Notes: a model not told the origin generated them from the sequence alone. A stretch of DNA of 40,669 nucleotides from Tabrizicola sp. (GCA_016792685.1 JAEULQ010000104.1:1-40669), one strand, 5' to 3'. Numbered from the stretch's first letter, positions 23,390 to 30,769 are shown. A program made the numbers and translations.

Positions 23390-23537
23390 TCTGGAAATCC
23401 TTTCGGAAAACAGTTCGGAACTAGGCCCGGCGGGGCGGAATCTGCCGATATTCTTGTCCGAAATATGGCGCAGTAGGCCGCGCCCATGAGGTGACGATCC
23501 GACGCGACGGCGGGAATTCAGGAAGAATGGTGGACCC

Positions 23538-23900
23538 TTACCCCACCAGCACCACGACCCAGGCCACCCCCGCCGCGATCGCGGTGAGGGCCACGCAGGC
23601 CGAGCCGCAATCCTTGGCCTTCTTGGCGCGCGGGTCGTGGCCGGGCGAAATGTGATCGACGACTTCTTCGATCGCGGTGTTGATGAGTTCTGCCGCGAGG
23701 ATCAGAAGGCCCAGCGCCAGGATCAGGCCGCGCTCGCCGGGGGTCAGGTCCAGCGAAAAGGCCAGGATGGCCGAAAGGGCATTGGCCAGTGTCCATTGCC
23801 GCAGCGTCTTTTCAGTGGCCCAGGCGGCGCGGAAGCCATCCCAGGACCAGATCACCGTATTGGCCAGCCGCCGGGCTTCGGCCGCAAGCATGTCGCGCAT
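23538..23900 (-). CDS. dgkA: Diacylglycerol kinase, prokaryotic DgkA type
   Basis: A 120-residue integral membrane kinase that phosphorylates diacylglycerol (or undecaprenol) with ATP at the inner membrane. It shows the three expected membrane helices: WTLANALSAILAFSLDL, GLILALGLLILAAELINTAIEEVVD and SACVALTAIAAGVAWVVVLVG. The DgkA signature AAELINTAIEEVVDHI and the following KKAKDCGSACV (homologous to KDMGSAAV) are intact. Length is standard for the family. It is alone, between the small secreted protein and a membrane protein. Whether the substrate is diacylglycerol or undecaprenol cannot be told. Confidence 0.93.
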   Translation of the reverse strand: MRDMLAAEARRLANTVIWSWDGFRAAWATEKTLRQWTLANALSAILAFSLDLTPGERGLILALGLLILAAELINTAIEEVVDHISPGHDPRAKKAKDCGSACVALTAIAAGVAWVVVLVG

Positions 23901-23973
23901 TTTCCCCTCCGGTCCCCTTTCTGGAAAGGTTAGCCCCGAACGCTTGAGACGTCGAGCGTCCGGGGCCTCCGGA

Positions 23974-24348
23974 TCAGGCGCGTTTGAAGAGGTTCACGAG
24001 CCACAGGACCGCCCCAAGCAGGATCGCGGCCTCCAGGATCGGGAAGAGCGGGCCGATCGTTGCTTCGGCCACCCTGCCGGTCATGAGCAGCGTCAGCGAA
24101 ATCAGCAGAAGCAACGAACCGATCTGATGCAGCCAGAAGTGAAGCTTGGGTATCAATCCCTCGGCAAGCTCGGGCATCAGCCGGTAGGCAAGGCCGAAGA
24201 TGGTCATCAGCGTGAAGCCCAGGAGGTTGATGTGGGCGTGGACCGGGGTCAGCGTATGGTCGCCGCTGCCGCCCATGTAGGCACCAAGGCTGATACCAAC
24301 CACCAGATAGACGGCACCGGTCAGAAGAAATCCGCGTGAAATTGTCAT
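23974..24348 (-). CDS. Small four-helix membrane protein, heme-copper-oxidase subunit I-like fragment
   Basis: A 124-residue protein with four hydrophobic segments (about 7-25, 43-62, 75-91 and 98-120). The second segment opens with HTLTPVHAHINLLGFTLMTIFGLAYRLMP, which resembles the helix of NorB/CcoN-type heme-copper oxidases that carries a heme-ligating histidine. The rest of a catalytic subunit is absent, and such short relatives are widespread and often annotated only as membrane or 'cytochrome-c oxidase-like' proteins. Heme binding is possible but unproven. GAGGGACAAAC precedes the ATG. Neighbours (dgkA and the IMPACT gene) give no functional clue. Confidence 0.75.
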   Translation of the reverse strand: MTISRGFLLTGAVYLVVGISLGAYMGGSGDHTLTPVHAHINLLGFTLMTIFGLAYRLMPELAEGLIPKLHFWLHQIGSLLLLISLTLLMTGRVAEATIGPLFPILEAAILLGAVLWLVNLFKRA

Positions 24349-24455
24349 GTTTGTCCCTCGGGTTTTCGCGAGCTCTCGCGGCCCGCTGTCAGCATCTTAG
24401 CAGGTTTCGGCAAAACTGCCGCCGACCTCTGACGCAGGCATTCGTCTTTGTGACT

Positions 24456-24815
24456 TTATTGTCCGCGCATGGCCGCGAGCGCTGCACGGGTGCAGGTCAC
24501 GATATGGGCAAAGCGGTCGCCCCCAAGGTTCACCCCGCCATACCAGCGGGTGACAACGACGATGCGGTCAGCAACGCCTTCGCGCTCCAGCATCTTCAGG
24601 ATCACGGCACCGGCGCCGGACTCTCCGTCGTCGTTCTTAAGCGGACCGCCGTCGGCCAGCACTGCGGCCCAGCTATGATGGGTGGCCTTGTCGAACTTGC
24701 GGCGGGTGCGAAGCGTTGCAAGGAAGCCTTCGATCTCGGCCTTGGTGGTCACCACGCCTGCTGCAGCAGCATAGCGCGAGCCGCGGTCGCGCAGGATGTC
24801 TTCCAGGACGATCAT
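24456..24815 (-). CDS. IMPACT/UPF0029 domain protein (short YigZ-like)
   Basis: A 119-residue protein consisting only of the IMPACT N-terminal (UPF0029) domain. The signature is clear: KFDKATHHSWAAVL, DDGESGAGAVILKMLEREGV and VVTRWYGGVNLGGDRF. E. coli YigZ and relatives are about 200 residues, with an EF-G-like second domain that is missing here; the frame ends cleanly (RAALAAMRGQ) rather than in a frameshift, so this seems to be a genuine short form. The IMPACT domain is linked to translation control in eukaryotes; its bacterial role is uncertain. It starts 250 bp or less from DUF6455, on the same strand. Confidence 0.85.
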   Translation of the reverse strand: MIVLEDILRDRGSRYAAAAGVVTTKAEIEGFLATLRTRRKFDKATHHSWAAVLADGGPLKNDDGESGAGAVILKMLEREGVADRIVVVTRWYGGVNLGGDRFAHIVTCTRAALAAMRGQ

Positions 24816-24854
24816 CCGGCAAGCTTAGGCGATCGCGTCTTGGCGGGCCAGAGC

Positions 24855-25103
24855 CTAGCCCAGCGCCTCGATCCCGGGCTTGTTCGGGCAGAACTCCGGC
24901 ATTGACTGGGCATTGCCGGATTGGGTCAGCCAGCTTTCGCATTGCGCCCCCCGACCACAGGCGGCACAGCGGGAGATCAGGTCCTCCAGCTCGTCGCGCT
25001 GCAGCCAGCCTTCCACCACGGCGCGGGGCAGGTTCACCCCGGAAATCCGCGCCATGCCACGCGTCAGCCACCAGGCTTTCGGCGCCTCAGGATACCCGAT
25101 CAT
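24855..25103 (-). CDS. DUF6455 family protein
   Basis: An 82-residue protein matching a small family common in Rhodobacteraceae (DUF6455 by recollection). It has the N-terminal KAWWLTRGMARISGVNLPRAV block and a cysteine set Cys46, Cys49, Cys55 and Cys72 (RCAACGRGAQC ... FCPN), suggestive of a small metal or Fe-S site. No membrane segment or signal peptide. The ATG at 25101-25103 is chosen because GGGAGG lies eight bases upstream; an ATG eight codons earlier has none. It sits between the IMPACT gene and the M48 lipoprotein, all on the minus strand. Function unknown. Confidence 0.78.
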   Translation of the reverse strand: MIGYPEAPKAWWLTRGMARISGVNLPRAVVEGWLQRDELEDLISRCAACGRGAQCESWLTQSGNAQSMPEFCPNKPGIEALG

Positions 25104-25169
25104 CTTATGCACCTCCCGGCCATCCAAGGAGAGGGTGCCTTTGCGGGACGTGGGATGCCTTGACGCAGA

Positions 25170-25880
25170 TCAAGGCCCGAGAAGGCGGCGCACGGTGGCC
25201 GCCACCTGAGCCTTGCGTTGGGCATTTGGCGGATGGCTGCCCAGGAAGCGGTCGCCCGGATCGGGCAGCCGGTCGAAGAAGCCGGTGCCACGCACCGGGT
25301 CAAAGCCGGCGACAAGCGCGATTTCGGCGCCAAGCGCATCGGCCTCCAGCTCGAATTCCTTGGAGTAGCTGCGAGCCGCGACTTCGGCGCCGAGGTTCTG
25401 GGCCGCTCGGACCTCGTCGGGCGACAGGCCGCTGGCCTGGGCCAGAACGCCTGCAAGAAGCGCGCCGGACAGCGCCTGATCCTGTCGTTTGGGAATATGG
25501 CCTGCGATGTGATGCGCGGCCTCGTGGCCGAGGACAAAGGCAAGTTCATCTGCGTTGCGGGCATCGGCAATCAGCGCGAGCGTGAAGCCGATGACGGGGC
25601 GGTTGAATTTGTCGATGGTCTGGAAAGCGTTGGGCGGCTGACCGGGGCGGTCATCCACCACGATCCGGAAATCGCAGTTCCGCGCGACCCCTTGCGTGCG
25701 GCAGTAACGCTCGGCCACCGGCTCGACTCGGGCGACAACGGTCAGGAAGTTCTCGGCCGCAGCACGCGCCGGCTGGACCGGTTCGACCACCGCTGTCGCA
25801 GGCATGGCGGGCGGGGCAGGATAGCTGGCCACGCAACCGCCCAGCAGAAGGGCGCAGGCAGCGAGAAGGGGAAGACGCAT
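25170..25880 (-). CDS. M48-family metalloprotease, lipoprotein
   Basis: A 236-residue secreted zinc protease. The signal peptide ends in the lipobox LLGGC (Cys16), so it should be lipidated and membrane-anchored. The zinc motif is HEAAH (His119, Glu120, His123), and the third ligand Glu177 lies in FELEAD, as in M48 peptidases such as the BepA/LoiP group. The domain ends with SHPPNAQRKAQV, the usual M48C feature. The ATG at 25878-25880 has GAGGT upstream; an in-frame upstream extension lacks the signal-peptide-first layout. A likely role is envelope protein quality control. It is divergent from the small gene at 26018. Confidence 0.9.
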   Translation of the reverse strand: MRLPLLAACALLLGGCVASYPAPPAMPATAVVEPVQPARAAAENFLTVVARVEPVAERYCRTQGVARNCDFRIVVDDRPGQPPNAFQTIDKFNRPVIGFTLALIADARNADELAFVLGHEAAHHIAGHIPKRQDQALSGALLAGVLAQASGLSPDEVRAAQNLGAEVAARSYSKEFELEADALGAEIALVAGFDPVRGTGFFDRLPDPGDRFLGSHPPNAQRKAQVAATVRRLLGP

Positions 25881-25982
25881 CGTTGACCTCGGAGGAACCT
25901 TTGCCAAGGGTAGCAAATCGCGGGCCGGGGGAAAGGGCGGCTCACCCATTTGTCATGGCGGGGTCTGGCGGTGCCGAGACCA

Positions 25983-26011
25983 TTGCCGGAGGCGACACTT
26001 GGCGCTAGCCT
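25983..26011 (+). promoter_or_regulatory. Leaderless-type promoter of the 80-residue protein gene
   Basis: TTGCCG (25983-25988) and TAGCCT (26006-26011) are exactly 17 bp apart. The -10 box ends six bases before the ATG at 26018, with no ribosome-binding site between. Transcription would therefore start at or next to the start codon. Confidence 0.5.
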
Positions 26012-26017
26012 GCCCCC

Positions 26018-26260
26018 ATGTTCACCATCGAGCACGAATTTGACGCCACGGTCATCACGCTTGTCGATGAAGGCGGCGACCTGCCCTTGCAGGAAGACGT
26101 CGTGATCAATGCCTTCGAGGATTGCGTCACGGTCGATCAGGTCGACCCGCAGACCGATGAGGTCGTCCGGATCACCCTGTCGCTGACGCAGTTGCGCGAT
26201 CTGGCGGCGGCATTGAACCTGCCCGAGGGCAGCTACCGGCTTGAGCGAAAGCCGGACTAA
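26018..26260 (+). CDS. Conserved hypothetical protein, 80 residues
   Basis: A short acidic protein (MFTIEHEFDATVITLVDEGG...) with alternating beta-strand-like segments and a final helix (LTQLRDLAAALNLPEGSY). I recognise it as a type of small protein common in Rhodobacteraceae but have no family name or function. No cysteines beyond one (FEDCVTV), no signal peptide, no membrane segment. Its stop codon overlaps the stop of the convergent DUF167 gene (shared CTAA at 26257-26260). The promoter is of leaderless type. Confidence 0.72.
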   Translation: MFTIEHEFDATVITLVDEGGDLPLQEDVVINAFEDCVTVDQVDPQTDEVVRITLSLTQLRDLAAALNLPEGSYRLERKPD

Positions 26261-26505
26261 TCAAGCCGGAAGAGCTTGTCGCGCGACGTGGCGCCTCGCA
26301 CGAGGGTCAGGCGCGTCTTGGCGACGCCGAGGGCCTTGGCCAGCAGGACGCGGGCGGCCTCGGTCGCGCGGCCGTCTTCCGGAGGCTCAGTGACGGCGAT
26401 GCGGATCTGGTCTTCGACCTGCGCCACTCCGATGCGGCGGGCGTTCGGCGTGACGCGGACAGCGAGTGACGCCCCGGGTTGCGCAAGGTGGCTGAGGTCA
26501 CTCAT
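26257..26505 (-). CDS. DUF167 (YggU-like) family protein
   Basis: An 82-residue protein of the DUF167/YggU family. The characteristic segments are LAVRVTPNARRIGV, RIAVTEPPEDGRATEAARVLLAKALGVAKTRLTLVRGATSRDKLFRL, which match the K/R-x-P-x-x-G-x-A-N/T pattern and the closing SRxKxx. The function is unknown; some members sit next to YggT or pyrroline-5-carboxylate reductase genes, which is not the case here. Its stop overlaps the convergent small gene by four bases. It lies five bases downstream of the EI24-type gene, so both are probably co-transcribed. Confidence 0.9.
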   Translation of the reverse strand: MSDLSHLAQPGASLAVRVTPNARRIGVAQVEDQIRIAVTEPPEDGRATEAARVLLAKALGVAKTRLTLVRGATSRDKLFRLD

Positions 26506-26510
26506 CGGGA

Positions 26511-27206
26511 TTACCGGCCTGCGGCGGCCATCTGGTGGAAGAGATGGGTGAAGGTCGCAACGCCCAGGACCGGGATGACCAGGTTCAGGATGGGGATGGA
26601 CAGGGGCGCGGCCATCAGGGTCCCGGCCAGGAGAAGCGTTCCGCGATTGCGACGCCGCATGGCCTTGACCTCGGTCAGGGGTAGACGGCGCTGAGCCACA
26701 AGGGTGAAATACTCGCGGCCGAGCAGGAAGCCGTTCAGCAGCCAGAAAACCAGCGGAATTCCTGGCCCGACAAATGGATAAAGGAAAAGTGCCCCAACGT
26801 TCAGGGCGATGACGAGACCTAGGAAATTCACTGACAAGCGCAGCCCTTCGACCAGCGAAAGCGGTGTCGCGGGCGGCAGGGCCGGATAGTGGCGATCCTC
26901 GACCGCATCCGCGACATCCTCAAGGAAGAAGCCGGTAAAGGCCGAGGCGACGGGAACCATCAGGAAGACCGAAAACCCGATCATCAGGAATAGCGACGCC
27001 CAGCCGAGCAGGGTCTCGACGCCCGAGACCGGGCCGATGACCGGAAGCTCGACGCTGTCGGGCGAGAGCCACCAGATCGCCTGCAGGAAGACCGCATAGA
27101 TCGCGAAGAGAAGCGCCAGGGCCAGCAGGACGCCAAGCAGGACGACCCGGCGGAAGCGGCGGTCGCCAAGCTGGCCGAGCGCGCGGGTGAAGGCGGTGAG
27201 GATCAC
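26511..27206 (-). CDS. EI24/CysZ-like membrane protein
   Basis: A 231-residue inner-membrane protein of the EI24 (CysZ-related) family. Hydrophobic segments are visible at about 21-47, 63-92, 125-155 and 190-215, and the family signature region reads PVASAFTGFFLEDVADAVEDRHYP followed later by LNGFLLGREYFTLVAQRR. CysZ transports sulfate in E. coli, but alphaproteobacterial EI24 proteins are not proven to, and no sulfur genes are nearby. The start is GTG (27204-27206), overlapping the stop of the upstream nitroreductase gene as GTGA, so the nitroreductase-EI24-DUF167 genes form one unit. Confidence 0.87.
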   Translation of the reverse strand: MILTAFTRALGQLGDRRFRRVVLLGVLLALALLFAIYAVFLQAIWWLSPDSVELPVIGPVSGVETLLGWASLFLMIGFSVFLMVPVASAFTGFFLEDVADAVEDRHYPALPPATPLSLVEGLRLSVNFLGLVIALNVGALFLYPFVGPGIPLVFWLLNGFLLGREYFTLVAQRRLPLTEVKAMRRRNRGTLLLAGTLMAAPLSIPILNLVIPVLGVATFTHLFHQMAAAGR

Positions 27207-27781
27207 GCGTCGACCCAGGAGACGATGCGGGAAAGATCGGGACGGGGGCGGTCCGGGCCGTCCTCGGGCGGGGTGCCGATGTGGACGATCCCGGCAACGG
27301 TTTCGTCTTCGGTGCAGCCAAAGGCGCGGGCGGCGAAGACCGGGTCATGGGCGGGCCAGCCGGTCAGCCAGCAGGCCCCCCAGCCGGCGGCCTCTGCAGC
27401 GTTGACGATACCGAAACAAAGTGCCGATGCTGACATGGTTTGTTCAATTTTTGGAATTTTGGGTGATGGCTTTGGCGAAGAGATCACCACGACGGCCAGC
27501 TTGCCCAGATCATATTGGCCGCGCCCCTTGGCGACCATCTCGGCATCGCCGCCCAGTTCGATGGAGCGGGCCTCGGCCAAATTGGCAAGCCGGGCGAAGG
27601 CTTGGCCCTGCACCACGATCAGCCGCCAGGGTTCCAGCTTGCCGTGGTCCGGCACCCGCGTTGCGGCCGTCAGGATCTCGGTCAGCTGGGGGCGATCCGG
27701 CACAGGGTGAGAAAACAGCTTTGCCGGGCGCGAACGGCGAGAGGACAGGAAGTCGAGCGCGGCTTGGTTACGGGCGGGCAT
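27203..27781 (-). CDS. Nitroreductase family protein, YdjA-like
   Basis: A 192-residue FMN-dependent oxidoreductase. The FMN phosphate-binding region SSRRSRPAKLF near the N-terminus, RVPDHGKLEPWRLIVVQG in place of the usual SxxNxQPWxF, and the C-terminal GWGACWLTGW plus VAGIVHIGTP are the family marks of the short YdjA/TdsD-type nitroreductases. It probably reduces nitro or quinone compounds with NAD(P)H; the physiological substrate is unknown. AAGGACCGCC precedes the ATG. It heads the nitroreductase-EI24-DUF167 unit. A 310-bp non-coding stretch lies upstream. Confidence 0.9.
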   Translation of the reverse strand: MPARNQAALDFLSSRRSRPAKLFSHPVPDRPQLTEILTAATRVPDHGKLEPWRLIVVQGQAFARLANLAEARSIELGGDAEMVAKGRGQYDLGKLAVVVISSPKPSPKIPKIEQTMSASALCFGIVNAAEAAGWGACWLTGWPAHDPVFAARAFGCTEDETVAGIVHIGTPPEDGPDRPRPDLSRIVSWVDA

Positions 27782-28091
27782 GGCGGTCCTTGGTCGTGGC
27801 AGGTTCAGGCGAGTTTAGGCGCAACACCGTGCAGAGGCCAGCGGCCCTGCGACGCGGGGCTGCCGATATGGCAGGATAGGACCATCGACTTTCGTGCGGT
27901 GCTTCCATGTCGGACTTTGGCAGTCTTTTGCCCGTCTGGACCCAGGTCGCCCATTTCTTGAGTTCTGTTGTCTTTCCGGACCGCCGACCAGTCCGCCGAC
28001 TACGCCCCCCTTGAAGCATGGCCATCCGCCCGACCGTGGACAGCCGCTTCGGGCGGCGGATCAGGTCGTGGCAACGATCCGGACCCGACCG
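27782..28091. other. 310-bp intergenic region
   Basis: Between the nitroreductase start and the end of the HDAC-like gene. It contains a 35-codon frame (27907-28014, beginning MSDFGSLLPVWTQVAHFLSS) with a hydrophobic middle, which has no ribosome-binding site and no recognisable family; it could be a remnant of a DedA-like start or chance. An 8-bp inverted repeat CCGCCCGA (28026-28033) / TCGGGCGG (28049-28056) lies just past the HDAC stop and may be a weak terminator for it. I see no tRNA or other RNA gene. Confidence 0.4.
28026..28056 (-). terminator. Possible terminator of the HDAC-like gene
   Basis: CCGCCCGA (28026-28033) pairs with TCGGGCGG (28049-28056), with a 15-nt loop, 36 bp beyond the stop codon of the minus-strand HDAC-like gene. 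No T-run follows, so the assignment is weak. Confidence 0.3.
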
Positions 28092-29195
28092 TCAGTACCC
28101 GTGACCCTTGGCGGTGTCTTCGATCCAGCCGGTCACGAAAGCGTCGAAGCGGGAGTCGGGCTGACGCTTTTCAAGCGTTGCCGCCAGCGGATCGGCAGCC
28201 GTGACCGGTGCGTCGGACAGGGCCTCGAGCACGGCATGGCCACAGAACGGGACATAGACCTCGGAATAGCCGCCCTCATGGACCAGAACCAGGCGACCCT
28301 GGCAAAGCTTGTCGGCCGCAGCGCGGATCATGCGGGTCAGTTGGCGAAAGGTCTCGGCGGTGCAGAGCATACGGCCCAGGGGGTCGACTGCCGCTGCGTC
28401 AAAGCCACAGGCGACGATGATCACCTCGGGGCAGAAGCGGTCGAGCGCGGGTAGGACCAGACGCTCCATCGCCTTCAGATAACCGATGTGCCCGGTGCCG
28501 GGGGGCAGCGGCAGGTTCAGGTTGAAGCCAAGGCCGGGCCCGCCGCCACGCGCCTCGACGCCGCCGGTGTCGAGGGGATAGTTCCGTTCCTGATGCAGGC
28601 TGATGGTCAGGACGTCGGGGTCTTCCCAGAAGATCGCTTCGGTTCCGTTGCCGTGATGGACGTCCCAATCCACCACCGCCACGCGGCGGACCAGCCCTTG
28701 CGCCTGCGCCGCACGGATCGCGATGGCGATGTTGTTCAGAAGGCAGAAACCGTTCGGGAAGTCGGATGTGCAGTGATGCCCCGGCGGGCGCGACAGGGAA
28801 TAGGCGTTCTGCACTTCGCCCGACAGCACCGAGCGGAGCGCCTCGGTCGCCAGTCCGGCGGAGAGGGCTGCAATCTCGTAGCCGCCTTGTCCGAAGGGCG
28901 TGCGAAGCCCAAGCTCGCCGCCACCCGCATCGGACAGGGCCTTGAAGGCGGAGAGGTAGCTTTCAGGGTGGACGCGGCGCAGATCGGCATCGCTGGCCGG
29001 TGGTGCGCCGCGCATGGCCAGGTGGCGCGAGAGGCCGGTCACCTCGATCAGGTTCCTCAGCCGACGCTTGGTTTCCGGGTTTTCCGGCAGACCTCCGGCA
29101 AGCGGCTGAACCAGCCCGCCGACCGGCAGCGTGAAGGCATAGTTGCCGCCGCCATGCCAGAAGCAGCGTTCGTCCGAGAAGAATGCAGTGGTCAT
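28092..29195 (-). CDS. Histone-deacetylase-like amidohydrolase (class II type)
   Basis: A 367-residue zinc-dependent deacetylase-fold enzyme. The catalytic RPPGHH (136-141) carries His140 and His141; zinc ligands are Asp178 and His180 (DWDVHHGNGT) and Asp266 (ACGFDAA), and the transition-state Tyr lies in HEGGYS. Length and motif wording match bacterial HDAH/acetylpolyamine amidohydrolase or acetoin-utilisation AcuC-like proteins. Polyamine or acyl-lysine substrates are possible; bacteria lack histones, so the name is structural. GGGAG precedes the ATG at 29195. It stands alone on the minus strand; the DUF1467-mce pair lies upstream. Confidence 0.92.
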   Translation of the reverse strand: MTTAFFSDERCFWHGGGNYAFTLPVGGLVQPLAGGLPENPETKRRLRNLIEVTGLSRHLAMRGAPPASDADLRRVHPESYLSAFKALSDAGGGELGLRTPFGQGGYEIAALSAGLATEALRSVLSGEVQNAYSLSRPPGHHCTSDFPNGFCLLNNIAIAIRAAQAQGLVRRVAVVDWDVHHGNGTEAIFWEDPDVLTISLHQERNYPLDTGGVEARGGGPGLGFNLNLPLPPGTGHIGYLKAMERLVLPALDRFCPEVIIVACGFDAAAVDPLGRMLCTAETFRQLTRMIRAAADKLCQGRLVLVHEGGYSEVYVPFCGHAVLEALSDAPVTAADPLAATLEKRQPDSRFDAFVTGWIEDTAKGHGY

Positions 29196-29256
29196 GCGGG
29201 TCTCCCTTTGCCGGAAGCTTAGGGAGCGGCGCCCTGCTTGGCCAGAGGCCGGGCCA

Positions 29257-29526
29257 TCAGGGCGTCATGCGGCCGAACCAGTCCAGGTCCTCGATGGTAA
29301 GCCAGCCCGACAGGATCACGCCGCAGATCACCGCCCAGATCGGTGTGGCGATCAGGGTCGTGATCCAGGCCTTGCGCTTCATCACCTCTTCGGCTGGCGC
29401 GCCGGGCGGGGTGCCGGGTTCGATATGCCGAGCCTCGTCCTGCGACACGGTCCGGTAGGGCAGGACGCAGAACAGCGTCATGAACCAGGTGACGGCATAG
29501 ACGACGATGGCGGCGGTGATGGTCAT
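29257..29526 (-). CDS. DUF1467 family membrane protein
   Basis: An 89-residue protein with two membrane segments (ITAAIVVYAVTWFMTLFCVLPY, about 3-24, and AWITTLIATPIWAVICGVILSGW, about 53-75). DUF1467 is a short alphaproteobacterial family of unknown function, and the first segment followed by RTVSQDEA and a Pro-rich loop fits it. Its start overlaps the stop of the methylmalonyl-CoA epimerase gene (ATGA), so it is translationally coupled to mce. That pairing is frequent in Rhodobacteraceae in my recollection and may mean a link, but no biochemical role is known. Confidence 0.85.
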   Translation of the reverse strand: MTITAAIVVYAVTWFMTLFCVLPYRTVSQDEARHIEPGTPPGAPAEEVMKRKAWITTLIATPIWAVICGVILSGWLTIEDLDWFGRMTP

Positions 29527-29927
29527 GCCTGTTCCAGTTCTACCAGACAGCCGTTGAAATCCTTCGGATGCAGGAACAGCACCGGCTTGCCATGTGCCCC
29601 GATCTTCGGCTCGCCCGAACCCAGAACCCGTGCGCCCGAGGCCTTCAGATGATCGCGCGCGGCCAGGATGTCATCCACTTCATAGCAGATGTGGTGAATG
29701 CCGCCCGCTGGGTTCTTTTCGAGAAACCCGTTGATCGGAGAGTTTTCGCCCAGGGGATGCAAGAGCTCGATCTTGGTATTGGGCAGTTCGATGAAGACCA
29801 CGGTCACCCCGTGATCCGGCTCGGCCTGAGGGGCGCCGACCCGGGCGCCAAGCGTAGTGCGATACTGGTCGGCCGCGGCCGTAAGGTCCGGAACGGCAAT
29901 GGCGACATGGTTCAGGCGTCCGATCAT
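29523..29927 (-). CDS. mce: Methylmalonyl-CoA epimerase
   Basis: Interconverts (S)- and (R)-methylmalonyl-CoA between propionyl-CoA carboxylase and methylmalonyl-CoA mutase; in Rhodobacteraceae it also serves the ethylmalonyl-CoA pathway. The 134-residue vicinal-oxygen-chelate protein starts LNHVAIAVPDL with metal ligand His7, and has ELLHPLGENSPI, the GGIHHICYEVDD block with the second His, and the final ligand Glu in NGCLVELEQA. Length is typical. GAGGACCCG precedes the ATG at 29925-29927; longer in-frame extensions upstream have no family sequence. It is divergent from the receiver-domain gene at 30064. Confidence 0.95.
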   Translation of the reverse strand: MIGRLNHVAIAVPDLTAAADQYRTTLGARVGAPQAEPDHGVTVVFIELPNTKIELLHPLGENSPINGFLEKNPAGGIHHICYEVDDILAARDHLKASGARVLGSGEPKIGAHGKPVLFLHPKDFNGCLVELEQA

Positions 29928-30063
29928 CGGGTCCTCGTTATGCTCTCCCACCCCGCTTATGCGACCCGCGCGCCACCGCTGCAAGCGCCGAAGGGTCGCA
30001 GGGGCGTTAACCCGAGCTTTACCGGGCGCGCGGAAGATCGGCCCGCCAAGCATGAGGACAAAG

Positions 30064-30744
30064 ATGCCCTTTCCGCCCGATGCGCAGATGCCGCACAGCT
30101 CACCCCGTACCGCCGATCGCCTGCCGTTGCAGGGGCTGACCCTGCTGATCGTCGACGACAGCCGCTTTACCTGTGATGCGCTGCGGCTGGTCCTGCACCG
30201 GGCCGGGGCGCGGCTTCGGCGCGCGGAAAGCCTGGAAATCGCCCGGTTGCACCTGGGTATCCATCGCCCGGACCTGGCCATTGTCGACCTTGGCCTGCCG
30301 GACGGCAGGGGGGAAGACCTGATCGCAGAGCTGTCGGCGCAGGGCTTCCCGGTCATCGGCCTCTCGGGCGACCCGAACGGCCGCGACCTGGCGCTCGATG
30401 CCGGGGCGGCAGGTTTCATCGACAAGCCGATCAGCTCGGTCGCCGGATTCGTCAGGCTGATTCGTCAGCTGGTCACCGGGGCCGGTGCCGAGGAGAAGGG
30501 GGAGGATATGCCCGCCCCGCCGGGCGATCCGGTCGCCCTGCGCGACGATCTGGCCCATGCGGCACGCCTGATATCGACCCAGGGTGATCCGGGCTATGCC
30601 CGGGCGTTCCTGCTGAGCCTCGCCCGCTCGGCCGGGGACAAGGCGCTGGAGACGGCGGTCCGCCAGTCGGAGACGGCCTTCGACAGGGCAAGGCTTGCGC
30701 GGATGATCGAGGATCGGCTGCAAGCGCTGCGGTCCCTGGCCTAA
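30064..30744 (+). CDS. Receiver-domain protein with unassigned helical C-terminus
   Basis: A 226-residue two-component receiver protein. The REC domain (about 25-140) keeps Asp31-Asp32 (LLIVDDSRF), the phosphoacceptor Asp75 (AIVDLGLPDG), Ser101 (LSGD) and Lys121 (DKPI). The C-terminal 75 residues are helical (PVALRDDLAHAARLISTQGDPGYARAFLLSLARSAGDKALETAVRQ) with no helix-turn-helix or GGDEF; an Hpt-like or dimerising role is possible. The ATG at 30064 has GAGG seven bases upstream, unlike the ATG four codons earlier. No histidine kinase lies nearby, so the partner is unknown. Confidence 0.82.
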   Translation: MPFPPDAQMPHSSPRTADRLPLQGLTLLIVDDSRFTCDALRLVLHRAGARLRRAESLEIARLHLGIHRPDLAIVDLGLPDGRGEDLIAELSAQGFPVIGLSGDPNGRDLALDAGAAGFIDKPISSVAGFVRLIRQLVTGAGAEEKGEDMPAPPGDPVALRDDLAHAARLISTQGDPGYARAFLLSLARSAGDKALETAVRQSETAFDRARLARMIEDRLQALRSLA

Positions 30745-30769
30745 GGGCCAAGGGTCACGCGGAAAAAGC

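Noticed and set aside
27907-28014. 35-codon open frame (MSDFGSLLPVWTQV...)
   Set aside because: No ribosome-binding site, no homologue recognised, and it ends after a Pro/Arg-rich nonsense stretch. Kept only as a remark in the intergenic entry.
28092-29195. Evidence of eukaryote-derived gene because of histone deacetylase similarity
   Set aside because: Bacterial HDAC-like amidohydrolases are common in alphaproteobacteria, and the composition matches the neighbours.
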